Of a stretch of 64,000 nt of DNA, positions 1 through 12,700 are shown piece after piece. Positions within the stretch are counted from its first letter, which is position 1, and every line of letters starts with the position of its first letter. The translations under genes were made by a program, and so were the position numbers. This DNA comes from Delphinapterus leucas (taxonomy: Eukaryota; Chordata; Mammalia; Artiodactyla; Monodontidae): assembly GCF_002288925.2 (NCBI RefSeq), contig NW_022098036.1, positions 45,703,847-45,767,846 on the forward strand, given 5' to 3'. The notes beneath the pieces are model-generated. The model did not search any database and was not told the origin of the DNA. It saw only the letters and a program-made list of their open reading frames with translations.

Positions 1-235
1 TGTATTTCTGCAGTGTCAGTTGTTACTTCTCCTTTTTTATTTCTAATTCTATTTATTTGAGTCTTCTTTTTTTTCTTGATGAGTCTGGCTAATGGTTTAT
101 CCATTTTGTTTATCTTCTTAAAGAACCAGCTTTTAGTTTCATTGATCTTTGCTATCGTTTCCTTCATTTCTTTTTCATTTATTTCTGATCTGATTTTTAT
201 GATTTCTTTCCTTCTGCTAACTTTGGTAACCCTCA
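1..235 (-). mobile_element. L1 LINE fragment (ORF2, antisense)
   Basis: The reverse strand reads as L1 ORF2 in the segment after the endonuclease domain (..INRIRNEKGE.TTDT.EI..). The element enters from outside the window and stops where similarity to the duplicated block begins. Confidence 0.8.
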
Positions 236-531
236 TTTTCTATCTTCTAATTGAGGAAGAGTGGGGACTTACTTTATATTATAAAGAATATACTATATAC
301 ATAAAATATAGTTATGTACATGTAGTTATATGTATGTGTAAAGTTTTCCTCATATATACATATCATAATTTTAAATAATGGAAATGTCACATATGGATAT
401 ATTCCTTAAAGCAGTTTTACAATAGGAGAAATGTAGAAGTTGCCCAAATTCTCCATCACATAAGAACTGATTGATCCATAGCAGGTTCCTAAGTACAGTA
501 TTAATGTGGCTCATTAAAAATACTGATTACT

Positions 532-741
532 GGGCTTCCCTGGTGGCGCAGTGGTTGAGAGTCCGCCTGCCGATGCAGGGGACACGGGTTCGTGCCCTGG
601 TCTGGGAAGATCCCACATGCCGCGGAGCGGCTGGGCGCGTGAGCCATGGCCGCTGAGCCTGCGCGTCCGGAGCCTGTGCTTCGCAACGGTAGAGGCCACA
701 ACAGTGAGAGGCCCGCGTACCGCAAAAAAAAAAAAAGAAAT
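532..741 (+). mobile_element. CHR-2-type cetacean SINE
   Basis: tRNA-derived head (GGGCTTCCCTGGTGGCGCAG) through an A-rich tail. It is bounded by a perfect 15-bp target-site duplication AAAATACTGATTACT at 517-531 and 742-756, and copy B of the flanking duplication lacks it. Confidence 0.95.
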
Positions 742-3700
742 AAAATACTGATTACTAAAAGTATCAAATAAAAAAGTATGGAATTGATTTTATAATGTTA
801 AAAAATTGATTTTATAATGTTTATAATGTGTATATGGAGTATGAGTACATATACAGAGTATGTAATAATCTGTACTTTGAAAAGAAAACTGGGAAGCAAT
901 ATACCCAAATAGTAACTGTAGCTGCTTTTAGGTGTCAGTTGAGTTTTTTTCGACATGGAATATTGTAATGGATTTTAAGGACAAAAGAACTCAGGTCATT
1001 GAGTTCTAGATGCCAGCCATGCAGACAATCTTCCTAGTGTAGTCATCCACCTGAACTCACTCTCTGATAAGGATGTTTGTTTCTTGGCTGAATAATGTCA
1101 ACTACGCAAAACTATTCCTGCTATTAGATTAAGTCAGACACATTTAAATTTTATATTTCTATTGGCCACAATTCTGGACCTCTTTCTGAACACAAAAATA
1201 GAAGTGCCTGCTTAGAGACTCCAGATTCTCTTTGTCTGATCCACACCGAATCTCCAAACACGGAGAGAACAAACTTCCATCTTTCATTTTGGGCAGTGTC
1301 CTCAAGCTTTGAAAATTCTGCCACGGTTGCTTTAGTCTTTAGCTCATGGCTATTATATCTATTAAATACAATGTTCCCTCCCTCCCACCCCAAGCTTAGA
1401 AAACCTAAAGCCTCCATCTATTTCCATTGTTCGCTAAATTAGTATGAACAAGTTTCGGGTCATTTCTTGATATCAGGTTTTGAAGGGAATAGAATAGAAG
1501 CATATGAGGGATGTGATGGGGAGGAGGGTCCAGGGAAAAGGCCCAGAAAGATGAGAACAAGGAGCTGTGGATGACCTACTTTACAGTTTGCAGAGGGTTG
1601 GCAGCTGCAGCCTCCCTTAGCTACTGCCAAGGCTTTGGATCATTCCAGCTACAGTGAAGCACTTTTGTTTATTGGTGTGGAAACTGCAGGATTCAAAGAT
1701 TCTGTACTCCATGAATTCTCATATTTTCTTTCAGAGACACTGAGAAAATACACATTTTAATACTGACCTTTACATTTGCTGGGGAGATAACGTTAATATC
1801 AATTCAAGTTTTAAATACTCCGAGTCTACAAGAGTATTTTCCCTGGTACTAATGTTTTTGTGTCTTTCCTTATACTTTGTCCATATGCTTCCTATTTTTC
1901 TTAGCTTTATGAAGTAGGCAGTCCACAGAAGGGACTATTTTCTTGGGTCACAAAGGTAGTAAAAGAAATCTACAGACTTAGGGGAAGCCAGGGTACGATC
2001 TCTTACAGAGAGTTGCAGTACAAGGACATCCTTGTAAGGTCTGGCACAAACTAGCAATAACATTCTCAGGAGCAGTATCTCCAGCCCCATTGTCCTGCAT
2101 GTGGAGAAAGGAAAGGTCCTTCTGCTCATGGCTTTGAGCGCCCGTCCAGTGTGTGATCACCTCATGGATTCAGAGAGCGAGATGGGTAGGGTCAGTGATT
2201 TAGGAAGGCATTCTATCAAAGTTTTGGATAGATCTGCAGGCATTCCTATAGTACCTATAGAGTTGTAATGACTACTTTCCAATAATTCACTTAACTTTCA
2301 GTCTCTTAAACTTAGTCATGACTCAGGATCCTCAGTTCTCAACAGGAAGCATTAAATCTGTGAAGATGCTCAGTAGAAAGTCTCCCAGTCTCTCTCTTTG
2401 GGCAGGTGTCAGGTGATTGATGGGATCACAAGTATGGGACTTTCTGAGAAGCTGATTCTCATGCCCTGCCCTGGTGAATGCTTCCTGGGTAGTTGGTGGT
2501 TGTGCCCCACATCTATTGTGAACTGGCTCAAAGCCAGCAGCTTTTGTTCTCTGAATAGGAAAGGAACTCAAATGTGGGGTGTCAGGGGGTACAGGAACCA
2601 CAGAATGTGGATATTCTGGGTCTCTGGTGCCTCATAAGGAAGACATTATTGGGTGGGTGGTGAGAAGACTGAGTCAGCAGTGGACTTGAGCAGTTTCCCA
2701 GCACCCAGGTTCCATCCATCCCACCACTTTCCACCTCTATCTTAGGATATGGGCTTTTCCAGGTTTACTAGCCAATGTATATAGTCAGGTCTGATTTCTG
2801 GGATCAGTGTGATGGCATCAACAATGCTGAACCAGGAGATCCTCCTCCAGATGTGGTGGAGAACAGATGGCTTGGGGTGTGGAAGCCAAAAAGCAATGGC
2901 AAACACTCTATCCAGAGAGAAAGCCAGTGTAGGAAGAAAGTGTCTATTGTTTTTCATCTGTAAATAGAAGCTAAATAATTTAGTACAAAATTGTCTTCCC
3001 TTTACACACTCATTCTACACTGATAGTTGAGTTAGTAGTGTATGTAGGGTGGAGTCTCCATTTTCATCACGGAATTCTCCATATGTAGAACCTATGTACA
3101 GGAAGCGGGAGAAGTATATCCAAATGTAAAAATAGGGTGCATAAAGACCTCTTTTATACCTAGCTCTTGGATTCTGTGCTGGAGAGAGGGAAAGATTTTA
3201 CTCTGGAGTCAGATTCACTTACTTTACTTTGAGTCTGAAGACTTGCAAAGACTCTGTCTTTGTCCAGTTTATTTTTCAGTAGATTTGATCTAACATAAAT
3301 GGTAGAATGAGGTGTGGTATCAGAGAACACAAGTAGCCAAGAGAGTTGGAGTTTTTTAAGGTGACAATGTTTCCTTCTTCCACTGAAGGCCTATGATCTG
3401 GACAGCTCCCATCACAGTCCATAGAACTGGTGCACCTGAGCTTCATACATCCATATATCCTGTAGAATCTGAGATTCAGTTCTGGGACTTTCAAGGAGTG
3501 GTACGAACATAGCCCACCTTTTCCAATGGCAAATTCCAGTGATACAGTAGCTGGACCTGAATTTAGGTACAAACTTGCAAGTCTTTCTGAGTCAGGCATC
3601 TTCAAGTGTTATAGTGTCACGGACTCAGCCCCAAATGTTGCTCTGGGGACAGATCTCTGAGAAAGTGTCCACAAACGGGGAAGGTGGTCCTAACTTTCCA

Positions 3701-4078
3701 GTCCTACATGGGTTGGGGTAGGACTGAGAAGCAAAAAACCGGAATAGGAAGGGACCTGTTTTGCATCATTTTTCAGTTGAGATACTAATGTTCTGGGAAG
3801 GTTCATTGTTGGAAGGTGTAAAGCTCAGGGTGAGGGAGGCTGGGAGGAAGAAATGAGTGGTGGACATTTTGTAGACTATCAACACTATGAGTAGATGTCA
3901 AAGAAGGAAATATAAATTTATAAAGTGGAGGCCTAAGGATCAAGATTAGAAAAAGATACTGAGGAATAAACGCTGCAGAAGAAACTGAGTGAGTAATTGG
4001 CTGTTAGAACAGTGACACCAAGAGCACGTTTTATGGTTGTTGTAGGTCCCAAGGTAGTCCAAGCTTGAGCTTTTTGCT

Positions 4079-4156
4079 CCCAATAGGTGCCTGGAATAAT
4101 AGAGAAATGGAAGAGGAAATCTTTCCATTTCTCTGATATTCCAGGCACCTATTGGG
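4079..4156. repeat. Near-perfect inverted repeat (hairpin) private to copy A
   Basis: Left arm 4079-4112 (CCCAATAGGTGCCTGGAAT...) is mirrored by the reverse complement of 4123-4156, with two or three mismatches around a roughly 10-base centre. The aligned stretch of copy B (18990-19060) has the left arm only. It could form a stable cruciform or hairpin. Confidence 0.85.
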
Positions 4157-4513
4157 CTGAAGAAATTTAAAAAATTAACTTGTACATTGACCTTGTGATG
4201 AAACTGGAAAGCATAGCAAAGCCCTTTGGGAGTTAGCTTTAGAAAGGAAACACTAGAAAATATAAATAGGATAGAACATTTGCAGGAAATTCCCTGCTTA
4301 GCGAATGGTCAGATTTAAGTTTGGAACATGCAAGTTTCCATCAGAATATCGGTTACAACATTTTAATGAACTTGGGACTGGATGCCTTATGTGAAGCAAA
4401 AATGGCAGCTGGTATTTTGTGGGAGTTCAGTCAGGGAGTCATGGGAAAATTAGTCTGATAGTCATGGTAGCCAGGATGAGGAATTCAGGGGGAAATTCCA
4501 CTTTTGCCGCTAC

Positions 4514-4551
4514 AGTTTCTGTACAGGTCTCTGTGGTTTTGTAGCAATGTG
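4514..4551 (-). promoter_or_regulatory. 22/23-bp recombination signal, 3' side of TRDD3
   Basis: Minus-strand order: heptamer CACATTG (4545-4551, 6 of 7), then a spacer beginning CTACAAAACC, then nonamer ACAGAAACT (4514-4522, 7 of 9) at 22 bp; one base further gives a 23-bp spacing with a poorer nonamer. The spacer resembles my memory of the human TRDD3 3' signal. Confidence 0.85.
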
Positions 4552-4566
4552 CTCGTAAATCCCACC
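4552..4566 (-). other. TRDD3: T-cell receptor delta diversity segment (TRDD3-like), GGTGGGATTTACGAG
   Basis: Fifteen-base D segment on the minus strand, flanked by a perfect 12-bp signal on the V side and a 22/23-bp signal on the J side. Its GGGAT..ACG core resembles human TRDD3 (ACTGGGGGATACG) and the second mouse delta D segment, which from memory also ends in ACGAG. Every forward frame is open (GGIYE, VGFT, WDLR), including one with Trp. It lies 9 kb downstream of the other D. It sits about 90 bp outside one edge of the duplicated block that ends near 4465. The exact 3' boundary depends on taking CACATTG as the heptamer. Confidence 0.92.
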
Positions 4567-4594
4567 CACAGTGCTACAGAGCTTTACAAAAACC
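4567..4594 (-). promoter_or_regulatory. Perfect consensus 12-bp recombination signal, 5' side of TRDD3
   Basis: On the plus strand: CACAGTG (4567-4573), exactly 12 bp (4574-4585), ACAAAAACC (4586-4594). Both heptamer and nonamer match consensus at every base, the strongest signal in the window. Confidence 0.96.
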
Positions 4595-4599
4595 TCCCC

Positions 4600-7500
4600 T
4601 TGGTTTCGTCCTATGGGGCCTCTGAGAACACCCGTCATAGGATTTTTCTCCAAGTCAAGCTTCAGCAATATCAGAGTCTTGGCTGCAGGTCAGAGCAGGC
4701 TCACCTGGGTGCTTCTTTCTCAGGCTCTTCTGCCCTGCTGCTGGGATCTGCCCTGGAGTTTGCAACTAGAATGGACTTTCAGAAATCATGACATCTTCTC
4801 CTATCTGTGCTTTCTGGCCAGTCTCCTCTCAGATGGTTTCCCACAGAGGAGTTTGTCAGACCTGAATGTCTCAACTGGGTTCTATAAGCTGTAGGTAGGC
4901 AGAAAAGTTTTGTGGTCAATGTAATTTCTGCTCTCACCTGCTATGCTTCCAAATCACCTCTGCCTGCCCTACTTTACACGTGGAGGGTGTTATAGAGTCG
5001 AAAAGGGTTTCATATAAACTTAGAATTTTATCCTCTCCATTGACTAGCTCGTGGCTAAATTCAGGGCCAGTAGTCCATATGTTTCTTGGTGTGACTTGGA
5101 AAGGGCAACCCACTGGGGAATGCAGTGGCATCTCCTAGTGTTCAAGCTTGGCAAACAGAAGGCACCTTTGTGAGCTTTATGAAAGGCTTCCCTTTCTCCA
5201 GCTGAGGCAGCTCCTCACCAGGGACAGCAGAGCTGGAGCTGAATTTTAGCCCCACTTGTCCCCTTGGCCGAGGGTCCTTGTGCCAGACACAACCTGTGAA
5301 CCTAGGTGCAGTGGCTCTGGCCAAATTCAGGCCATGCTATTTATTTATATTCTTGTTGGACTTCTGATTTTTAACATCATCATACCCTTTTTGAAAACTT
5401 TGGTGATCTCAACACATTGGTCTTGGTTAGCCTTTGATCTGTGTGTCTATTATTATGAAAATAAAGAGATACACTAGAGTCATTGAAAGTACCCTCATGG
5501 AATGTTAACCATTAAAGGAGAGTGTGAATTCTGTTGCTGTTGTTATCAAGAGAGAGCAGGATTGAAAAAAGGTTGATCTTCACACTTTCTTTGGAGGATC
5601 TTATCCAAATCCATGGCTTAATTTAAGTATAACAATTTTCCTTATAATCTTGTGACAACTCCTTCCCACCCTCCATACAACTGTATTTCTGCCCCGTGAA
5701 CTCCAAGCAACAGCATCTCCACACACATAGTCTAACACTCTTTTGCTAATTAAAAAACTCAAAGAATGAATAGGAAAACTGGAGAAGCAGAAATGTTATT
5801 TTCTCAGTAACAGACAATGTAACAAAGGATGGCTTGAGCAGAGAGCAGGAGAATGTGGACCTCATGGGGAGAGGCCAGTTGGGAATAAAACATTGAACTT
5901 GGACGGTTGAGTATGGCTGGTTTAGGTGCCAGTCTTTGAAATGGCAACAGGTGGGTGGTTAGCGTGTTGAATAGTAAATTCGGCTTCTGATGCACTTCTG
6001 TGAGGCCCACTGACTCCCTCCTAGTGCTGGTGCACAGACTTTCCCAAGCAGCCATCAGAGACTGGTTTGAATGGAACTAGCTTTAAGAAACAAAAAAGTT
6101 GGGAATGAAAAGGCAATTAAAATCTTGAGGAAACCAACACTTAAACTCTGCAACCTTGTGGGTCTGGGGCCATGAATCTTACAATCCTGTGGCCATGGCA
6201 GAAAGTTTTGGGGTGCTGAATCCTGAGGAGAATGCAGCTGCTATGTTTCCCAGTGCTTCACTCCTCCCTGTACCAGGAGTATCATCCAGGGACTTTGCCA
6301 CGGGACTTTGCAGGGCCTCCACTCCAGGTGGGTGTACATCCCACTCCACTGACCTGGAGCATGGCCGTGCATGGATCCATAGATTGTGGGTGGAGGTGAC
6401 AGTGCCAGTTCTAGGCTGAGGCTCCACATGGCATGACATCATGGATTTCTGCCAGCACTCTTGAGCCTTTGTCCTCTGAGGTGAGAAGAGTGTGCTCAGA
6501 GGGTCACTGCTTCTTCAGTCTGGGTCCCAGAACGAAGACATGTAGAGCAGCCCTGAATGCAGCCCACAACTTGAGGCCGGGTCCAGCTGGCCTGCTGACC
6601 AATGAGCAAAGGCAATATATGTTTGTTGTAAAGCAACTGCGATTTTGTGAATGTTTGTTATAGCTAATAATCACAGTAGAAATACCTGATTAATAAAGAT
6701 GCTAAGCCTTGTGGGGCTTGACCTATGAAATTACATGCTGAAATTTATTGTAGCACCCCATTATCCTCAATATAAGATGGCTTGGAGTACAGGGTTTTGC
6801 TTGCCTTTCTAGGCTATGTCTTATCCTTTTCCACATGCTCCCCTAAACTCAGCTGTGTTGAACAACTTGCTTCCTGAAAGCTCCATGGTCTTTCATACCT
6901 CTTTGCCTTTGCCAAGTGATTGCTTTTGCCTGAAATGCCCTTTCCTTCTTCAGTTCCCCAGTTTTGTCCCTAACCCACCTCCTTAGATCCTATTGATTTA
7001 CTGGTCTGAGCTTAGCTGTTTTCTTCCCTAGGAAGTCTTAAATGGCTGCCCAACAGTGCACTGGATTAGATGCACCCCCTTCCCTTCAATTTTCATGGCA
7101 TCCAGTGCTTATCTCTATCCCTGCACTCAAAACCCCTTTCCTGTGGTCTTAGAGAAGGAGTTTGTCTTGTTCATCTCTGTGTCCACTAGGCCAGCACAGT
7201 ACTTCAGTGAACTAGTGCTCAGAAAGTGTCTTCTGAATCCACTTTAAGATGGAGTATCTCATATTCAGAGAGGATGAGCTAGGAAGTGTCAGATTCATGG
7301 CCAGAAGCTACATCTTCCCAATTCCTAGTCCCTTGCTCTCTCTGGCCCTAGGTGTCTTGTGAAATACTACCTTATATTTGATTAGCAGAGCACAGCACTA
7401 TTAGTTGTAAAGAATTCGATTTTTAACATTGGCCTGAGTTAAGCATCATTATGAAGATATATTTGTTGTGATTTTCTCCAAGCCATGAAATATATTCCAA

Positions 7501-9296
7501 AGCCAAAGAGAAATGAGTTCCATGTTATCTACATGTTTGGAGTAGTTAAATCACATTCTTTCCACTAACGTGAGTAATCTAGCATGGACTGTGCCTCTAG
7601 AGAAGCATCCTAGGATGTCACTGTTGGGAGAGCCCTCAAGGATCATATATTTGCTCCACTTTGTGTGCAAATGAAGGAGTCTAGAAAGATCCAGAGTGGT
7701 TTCACAACTGGCCAAGGCACCCAAATTAAAGAAACAGACAAGAAATCAATATTCCAATTCCTAATCCAGTGATATTCTTTTGATACACTAAGCAAATACC
7801 CAGTCTTTGGTCTTCTATTCTGACATTGTCATTTGAAAGTGTCTGGGTATCCTCTCAGTCCTCCAGCTGGTCTCCTTCCCTGGAGTGGCCTTAGAACGGC
7901 CTGGGCAGCCCGGCCTTTTCTTCCTTTCTGTGGCTTTGCATTGTTGTATGAGATGCTCTTCTGTGAGAAAGGGGAGGGGCAGGCAGAGGTTGGGTTCATC
8001 CTGAAATTCACCTCTTCCTGGAAGGAGGCTGGGCCAGACAAGTGCATTCTCAGAAGGGACTAGAGGACAGGGATGGTGTGAGGGGACTGAGTTTCCCATG
8101 GTGTTGTCCAGTCCTGGGTGGGATCAGGCTTCCTGCCCGGAGACTCAGAGGACTTGGAGAAAATTTATGGGATGCCAGTCCAAGAAATGAAATAGGGATT
8201 GGACAAGAGCATCCTAGAGCTTTTAATTTTGTGATTGTGGACTTTGAACTTGCTTTATTTATCTCTACTCCCTGCTCCTGATATTGACATGTATTCATTG
8301 AGGGTTATAGACAAACTGCAGTCTATTGAAAGGAGAATACTAAGCTGTGTGTGTGTGTGCTTTTTAAGGTGGAACAGACTGTTGAAAAGACTTCAAACCA
8401 CATACATGGAGGAACAGCTAGAAACCTTTGGAGAATATAGACCAAAGGATGGGAGATACTGAAGGTGTTTGATCATAGTCTTCAAATAACCATCAGGGTA
8501 GAGCTGGCTTATGCGAAGACAATTGGATTTACATGTCTGCTTATGCCTCCTATGTATTGCAATATATTGGTTTGGTGAAATATATGAGCAAAACCTGGCC
8601 TCACACAGATGTGTAGTACAAAAAAGTAGGTTATTTGCGTTGTGAAATCAGAAACCATGTTAATGGGCTTTTCCTATTCTTTTCCATTAAAGTCCATTGG
8701 TCTAGCTTGCATTTTGGATGGCACTTTCATCTATGCATGGTTTTGAATGATTATCCATTGGTCTTTTGGGAAATAATTTGTTCACTGAGTTAGGCAACTT
8801 TTGTGTGTTGACATATTTCTTATACAATATCAAATATATCACAGGAGTTAATATGACCACCAGTATTTTAAAATCAGAATAGTATTTAAATACTGGTGAG
8901 CCATACAGCTCATGGTGACAGATACAAGTTTCCCTAAACTCTATTTTTGCTTGAAAGGTTATATTTTTATTATTAGCAACAATGATCCATTATTTTTCTT
9001 GATGTGACAGGCTCAGTTCATTCATTTTCAAGAAAATGCCTGACAGCTACCCAAGTCTGAATACCCATAATTTGTCTGTCAGTCATTCTTTCAAGTAAAA
9101 AGAATGGAAAAAGTGGCTAGTTCAGCTTGCAACTCAAACAATTGCACAAATGTTTTCCCTTGAGATAATATGATAATTTGGAATGCAGCAGAAGTGCTTT
9201 ATGTGTACTTCCACTTTTGTCACACAGAATACTAAAAAGACATATACTCAAGAGTTGAGATTTAATAAAATTAATAGTTTCACTGCTTTTTCAATG
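4600..9296. other. Spacer between TRDD3 and the 9.3-kb LTR
   Basis: No gene, recombination signal or recent SINE was found. The stretch 6890-7240 has the pyrimidine-rich look of an old L2 3' end. A short TG run occurs at 8347-8360. Candidate 12-bp signals were sought at CACAGTA/CACAGTT sites (for example 6676) and failed for lack of a nonamer. Confidence 0.5.
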
Positions 9297-9720
9297 TTAT
9301 GGACAGAATTATGTCCTCCTCAAATTCATATGTTAATTATCCTTATGCCTCATATCTCATGATATAACTGTATTTGTAGATATGGCTGTTAAATAGATGA
9401 TTTAGTTTAAATGACACCATTTGATTTGTATTACAATGTACTCTAATCCAGTCTGACTGATGTCCTTATGAGAAGAGGAAATTTGGACACACAAAGAGAA
9501 GAGACACAAGGGCTATGCATGTATAGAGGAAAGTCCATATGAGGACACAGTGAAAAAGTGGTCATCTCCAAGCCAAGGAGGGAGGGTTCAAAGAGAAACC
9601 AGCTCTATGGGAATCTTGATCTTGAATTTCTAGCCTCAAAACTGTGAGAAAATAAATTTCTGTTGTTTAAGTCACCTAATCTGTAGTGTTTTGTTATGGC
9701 AGCCCTAGCCAATTAATATA
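9297..9720 (+). repeat. MaLR-type (MLT1-like) solo LTR
   Basis: Runs from a GGACAGAATTATGTCCTCC start, through a GTGAGAAAATAAATTTCTG polyadenylation region, to CAGCCCTAGCCAATTAATA. It is an old non-autonomous retrovirus-like LTR without coding capacity. The family name is from memory of the consensus. Confidence 0.7.
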
Positions 9721-12700
9721 GTCAATAACATTTTTATGTAAAATTGGCTTTGTTTGCCCTGCAAATACGTACCAACAAAGAATACAGTGACCACTGATAC
9801 AGAATCAAGGCCACTGACTTCACTCATGCTAAAGGACCATCAGTTTTACCCACCAAAGCTTTTGCAACATCAAGGCAAATGTCAACACTAGGATAGGCAA
9901 ATATTGTTTTGATATTATTATGAAAATAGCTCTGACCTCATGGAAACTCCCTGAAAATGTCTTTGGGCTCCTAGAGGTCCATGGACCATCCTTTGAGAAC
10001 CACTGTCTTAATCCATGTGGTTTGTGCTGCCAAAGCTGCGATGGCAGCAGTCAACCCAGGCTTTCTCTACTGCTTGACCACTCTCTTCTTGTTTGCTAGT
10101 GATTAGCAGATCAATTATATCATGTGCTTTGACTGATGGATGAATAAGTGGTCAGAAGCCATTGTGAACAGTGACTTTCCAATTCCTTAAAAAAGATGAA
10201 ATTGTCCTAAATACTTTGGTGGAAACTCTAGAGTCAAAGACCATGGATCTGTATGTCCTCTGCCTGTGGTTTGTTCTCCTTGGTGGTACTCAGTGTCTCA
10301 GATGCTGGATCCATGAAGATGGTGCTTTGGGGACAGTGGGAGGGCTCAGCGAAGGCCCAGAGTCTGACTGTATTATGTTCAGTACCCATACTATATTTCT
10401 GTGGTGATACTTCAGCCTTTCCATTAAAAATAATGTTTACTTGCTTAAGTGACAGGTAGTTAGTATTGTGACTTGAGTTTTTGGCAAAACCGTAAAGAGG
10501 AGGAATAGACTGGCTTGGCTTTCATGGTTAAGGGGTCAAGCAATATACTTAGCAACTGGACTGGAAATAAAAAAGGCCAGGCTTTTAAACTGGGACCCAT
10601 ATAAAGCCCCAAGAACGGATTAACCTGGTCAAGTTCCCCTCAGTCAGGTGGTCCCCAATACACTGGCTTTTGTCAAAATCTTCTCTTACCTTCTCTGTAA
10701 TGCCTACCCAACTGAAGGAGAAGGGAGCTTGCCAATCCACTGATTGGAGCCATTGGTACATCTGTAGAAGTCTGGCATTCTCCCATCCCCACACAAGTGG
10801 AAGACTGGATTTTGGGCTATTATTATCTAGAAAGGCAGTGATTTTAAGATATACCACTTATGCTTATTTCTTGAATAAGAATAATCCAAAATGTGCAAGA
10901 TCATCACTGGCGTTTTCTTATTTATATTACCTAGGTATTCAATAGCAGATTCATTTTTGTTGTAGAAATATGTCATAGCAACATACAGTTTTAATTTGTT
11001 TAAATACCTACAGGTTCAGGGTTTCTTTGAGCAGAGCAGTATTCTTAAAATGTATGCTAATTTTCAATAAATGTGGTTTTCCACTTTTTCACTGCTTAAA
11101 CTTGCTGCAGCCTTCTTGGCCACTTAGAAATGAAAACTTTAAAAACATTTTATTATAAAAATTTGAAACATTACAAAAGAGAGGTGAACAGAATCAGTAT
11201 CTTTATAGTCTCCACCTAGATTTAACAATTGTTAATGTTTGTCATATTTGCTATTTATTTCAGTCAAGTACTTAAAAATAAATTACAAGCACCATGACAA
11301 TTCATTTCTATCTGCTTTAGCATGTATTTTTTTAAAAAGAATATTGATCTACATATCCATATTATGACTTTCCACTTAAAGTTAACAATTCCCTAAAATC
11401 ATTTTGTAGCCAGTCCATGATAAATTTCCCTACTTCTTCCCAAATATCTTTTACAGATGGGTTTTAAAAACAAGAATCTAATCAAAGACTATGCATTTAA
11501 TTAGGTTGCTAAGCATTTTAAGTTTCTTTATTCTGTAATAGTTCTCCTACTGCTTTCCCTCCACTGTACTTGTTTTTTCTTTTCATCTCATTGATTATTG
11601 AAGGGACTGGCCTATTGTCCTGTAGAATGTCTCATCTTCTGGATTTGTCTAGGTGTTTCTTTGTGGAATCCTTTAACTTGTTCTTCTAGCTCCCTTGTGT
11701 CCTGCTAGAACTAAAGGTTGGATTAGGCTTTGTTTATTTGTTTATTTTTGGCAGGAACACTGTGTAAAGGAGGTTGTGTCCTGTGTATGGCTTCATGTCA
11801 GGATAGACCTAATGACTTGATGAGGCTAAGATTGATCACTAGGATAAGATGGTGACAGAAAATTCTATCCTTTGTAAAGTTTCATATTCCCATTGCAACC
11901 AGCAAGTAATCTGAGATTTTGCAATGTTTTAAAACTTCTTCTTTTGGCTTGGAGTATTTTTTTTTCCTGCATGATTTCTCTTACGTGAAGCCCCAAACTA
12001 GTCACATTTCTTCTTCCTGTAACTGTGAATGCCTCCATTCCGCTATACCAGAAAGAAATGTTATAAACCGTCACTAGATGCTGAAAAATTCATATCTAAA
12101 AGAATCTGCTCTTTTAGAAATATGTAACCCAGGGAAGACATGTTCTGTTTCTGCTCTAAAAATGAGAATTTCATTAAAAGTGTTATATTTGTGAATTGTT
12201 TATATTCCCTGAAATGGGCTCTTCTGATTTTATTTTATTGAGCTGATGTATTCTGTCCTTTAAGCCATAAGCCCAGTTATTTTGGACAATCTGGGTGGAA
12301 GCATAGGTACAGTTTTCCTCCTCTGTTCATCACTTTTTCTCTTGTGGACTTAAAAATAGCAATTGGACCTGGTGTGCTAACTGGTGATTGTAATCCCAGG
12401 ATGAAGGGATTAATTAATTAGCATTGAACACATGCAGGGTCTGGGGAAGAGTGAAAGAGAGCCCAAGACTGGTCAACTCTCAGATCAGATGGTGGTATTC
12501 ACATAGATTGATCCTCTGATTGAACATAAATTTTTCTTAGTTCCTAGGAAATATCTTTCAAAAACACATAGTGTAAGTGGGTGGGGACAAGTGGTGCCTT
12601 TGCTCTGGGATGAGGAGAGAGCTAAGAGGCATTAGGTCAGAGAGAAGATTCCTTGACTCTGAAATAATATTTCCAGTCAGGGTGGATCTTGTGGCATCTT

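Larger units (their letters stand above)
236..4465. repeat. Segmental duplication, copy A (D3-J interval)
   Basis: Direct-repeat partner of 15290-19370, offset about 14.9-15.05 kb, same orientation, with high similarity by eye and scattered indels. Anchors include the block at 1425-1500 versus 16288-16365, the block at 2400-2600 versus 17265-17470, and 4398 versus 19301. Copy A uniquely contains the SINE at 532-741 and the palindrome at 4079-4156. It lies immediately 3' of TRDD3 in transcription order, where a first J segment would be expected, but no J with a signal was found. No intact gene is seen; long open frames shared by the copies are interrupted and match nothing I recognise. Confidence 0.9.

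Noticed and set aside
1240..1290. J-like SVFGDSVWI reading on the minus strand (FGGS in copy B)
   Set aside because: No heptamer or nonamer at 12 bp and no donor. It is a chance resemblance in a duplicated block.
3495..3560. TRDJ1-like text on the minus strand (TTGGAAAAGG, reading IGKGG) about 1 kb from TRDD3, with a counterpart in copy B
   Set aside because: Only the ten-base TTGGAAAAGG matches my memory of human TRDJ1. The flanks match at chance level, and there is no 12-bp signal and no splice donor.
3620..3645. FGxE-type J motif (TTTGGGGCTGAG) on the minus strand
   Set aside because: The aligned copy-B sequence shows the motif arises from a deletion, and no signal or donor accompanies it.
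3732..3740. Nonamer-like CAAAAAACC, also in copy B near 18699
   Set aside because: No heptamer at either 12 or 23 bp in either copy.
11759..11765. CACTGTG with a T-rich upstream stretch, considered as another D or an orphan 23-signal
   Set aside because: Best nonamer fit needs a 24-bp spacer and is poor, and no second signal follows.
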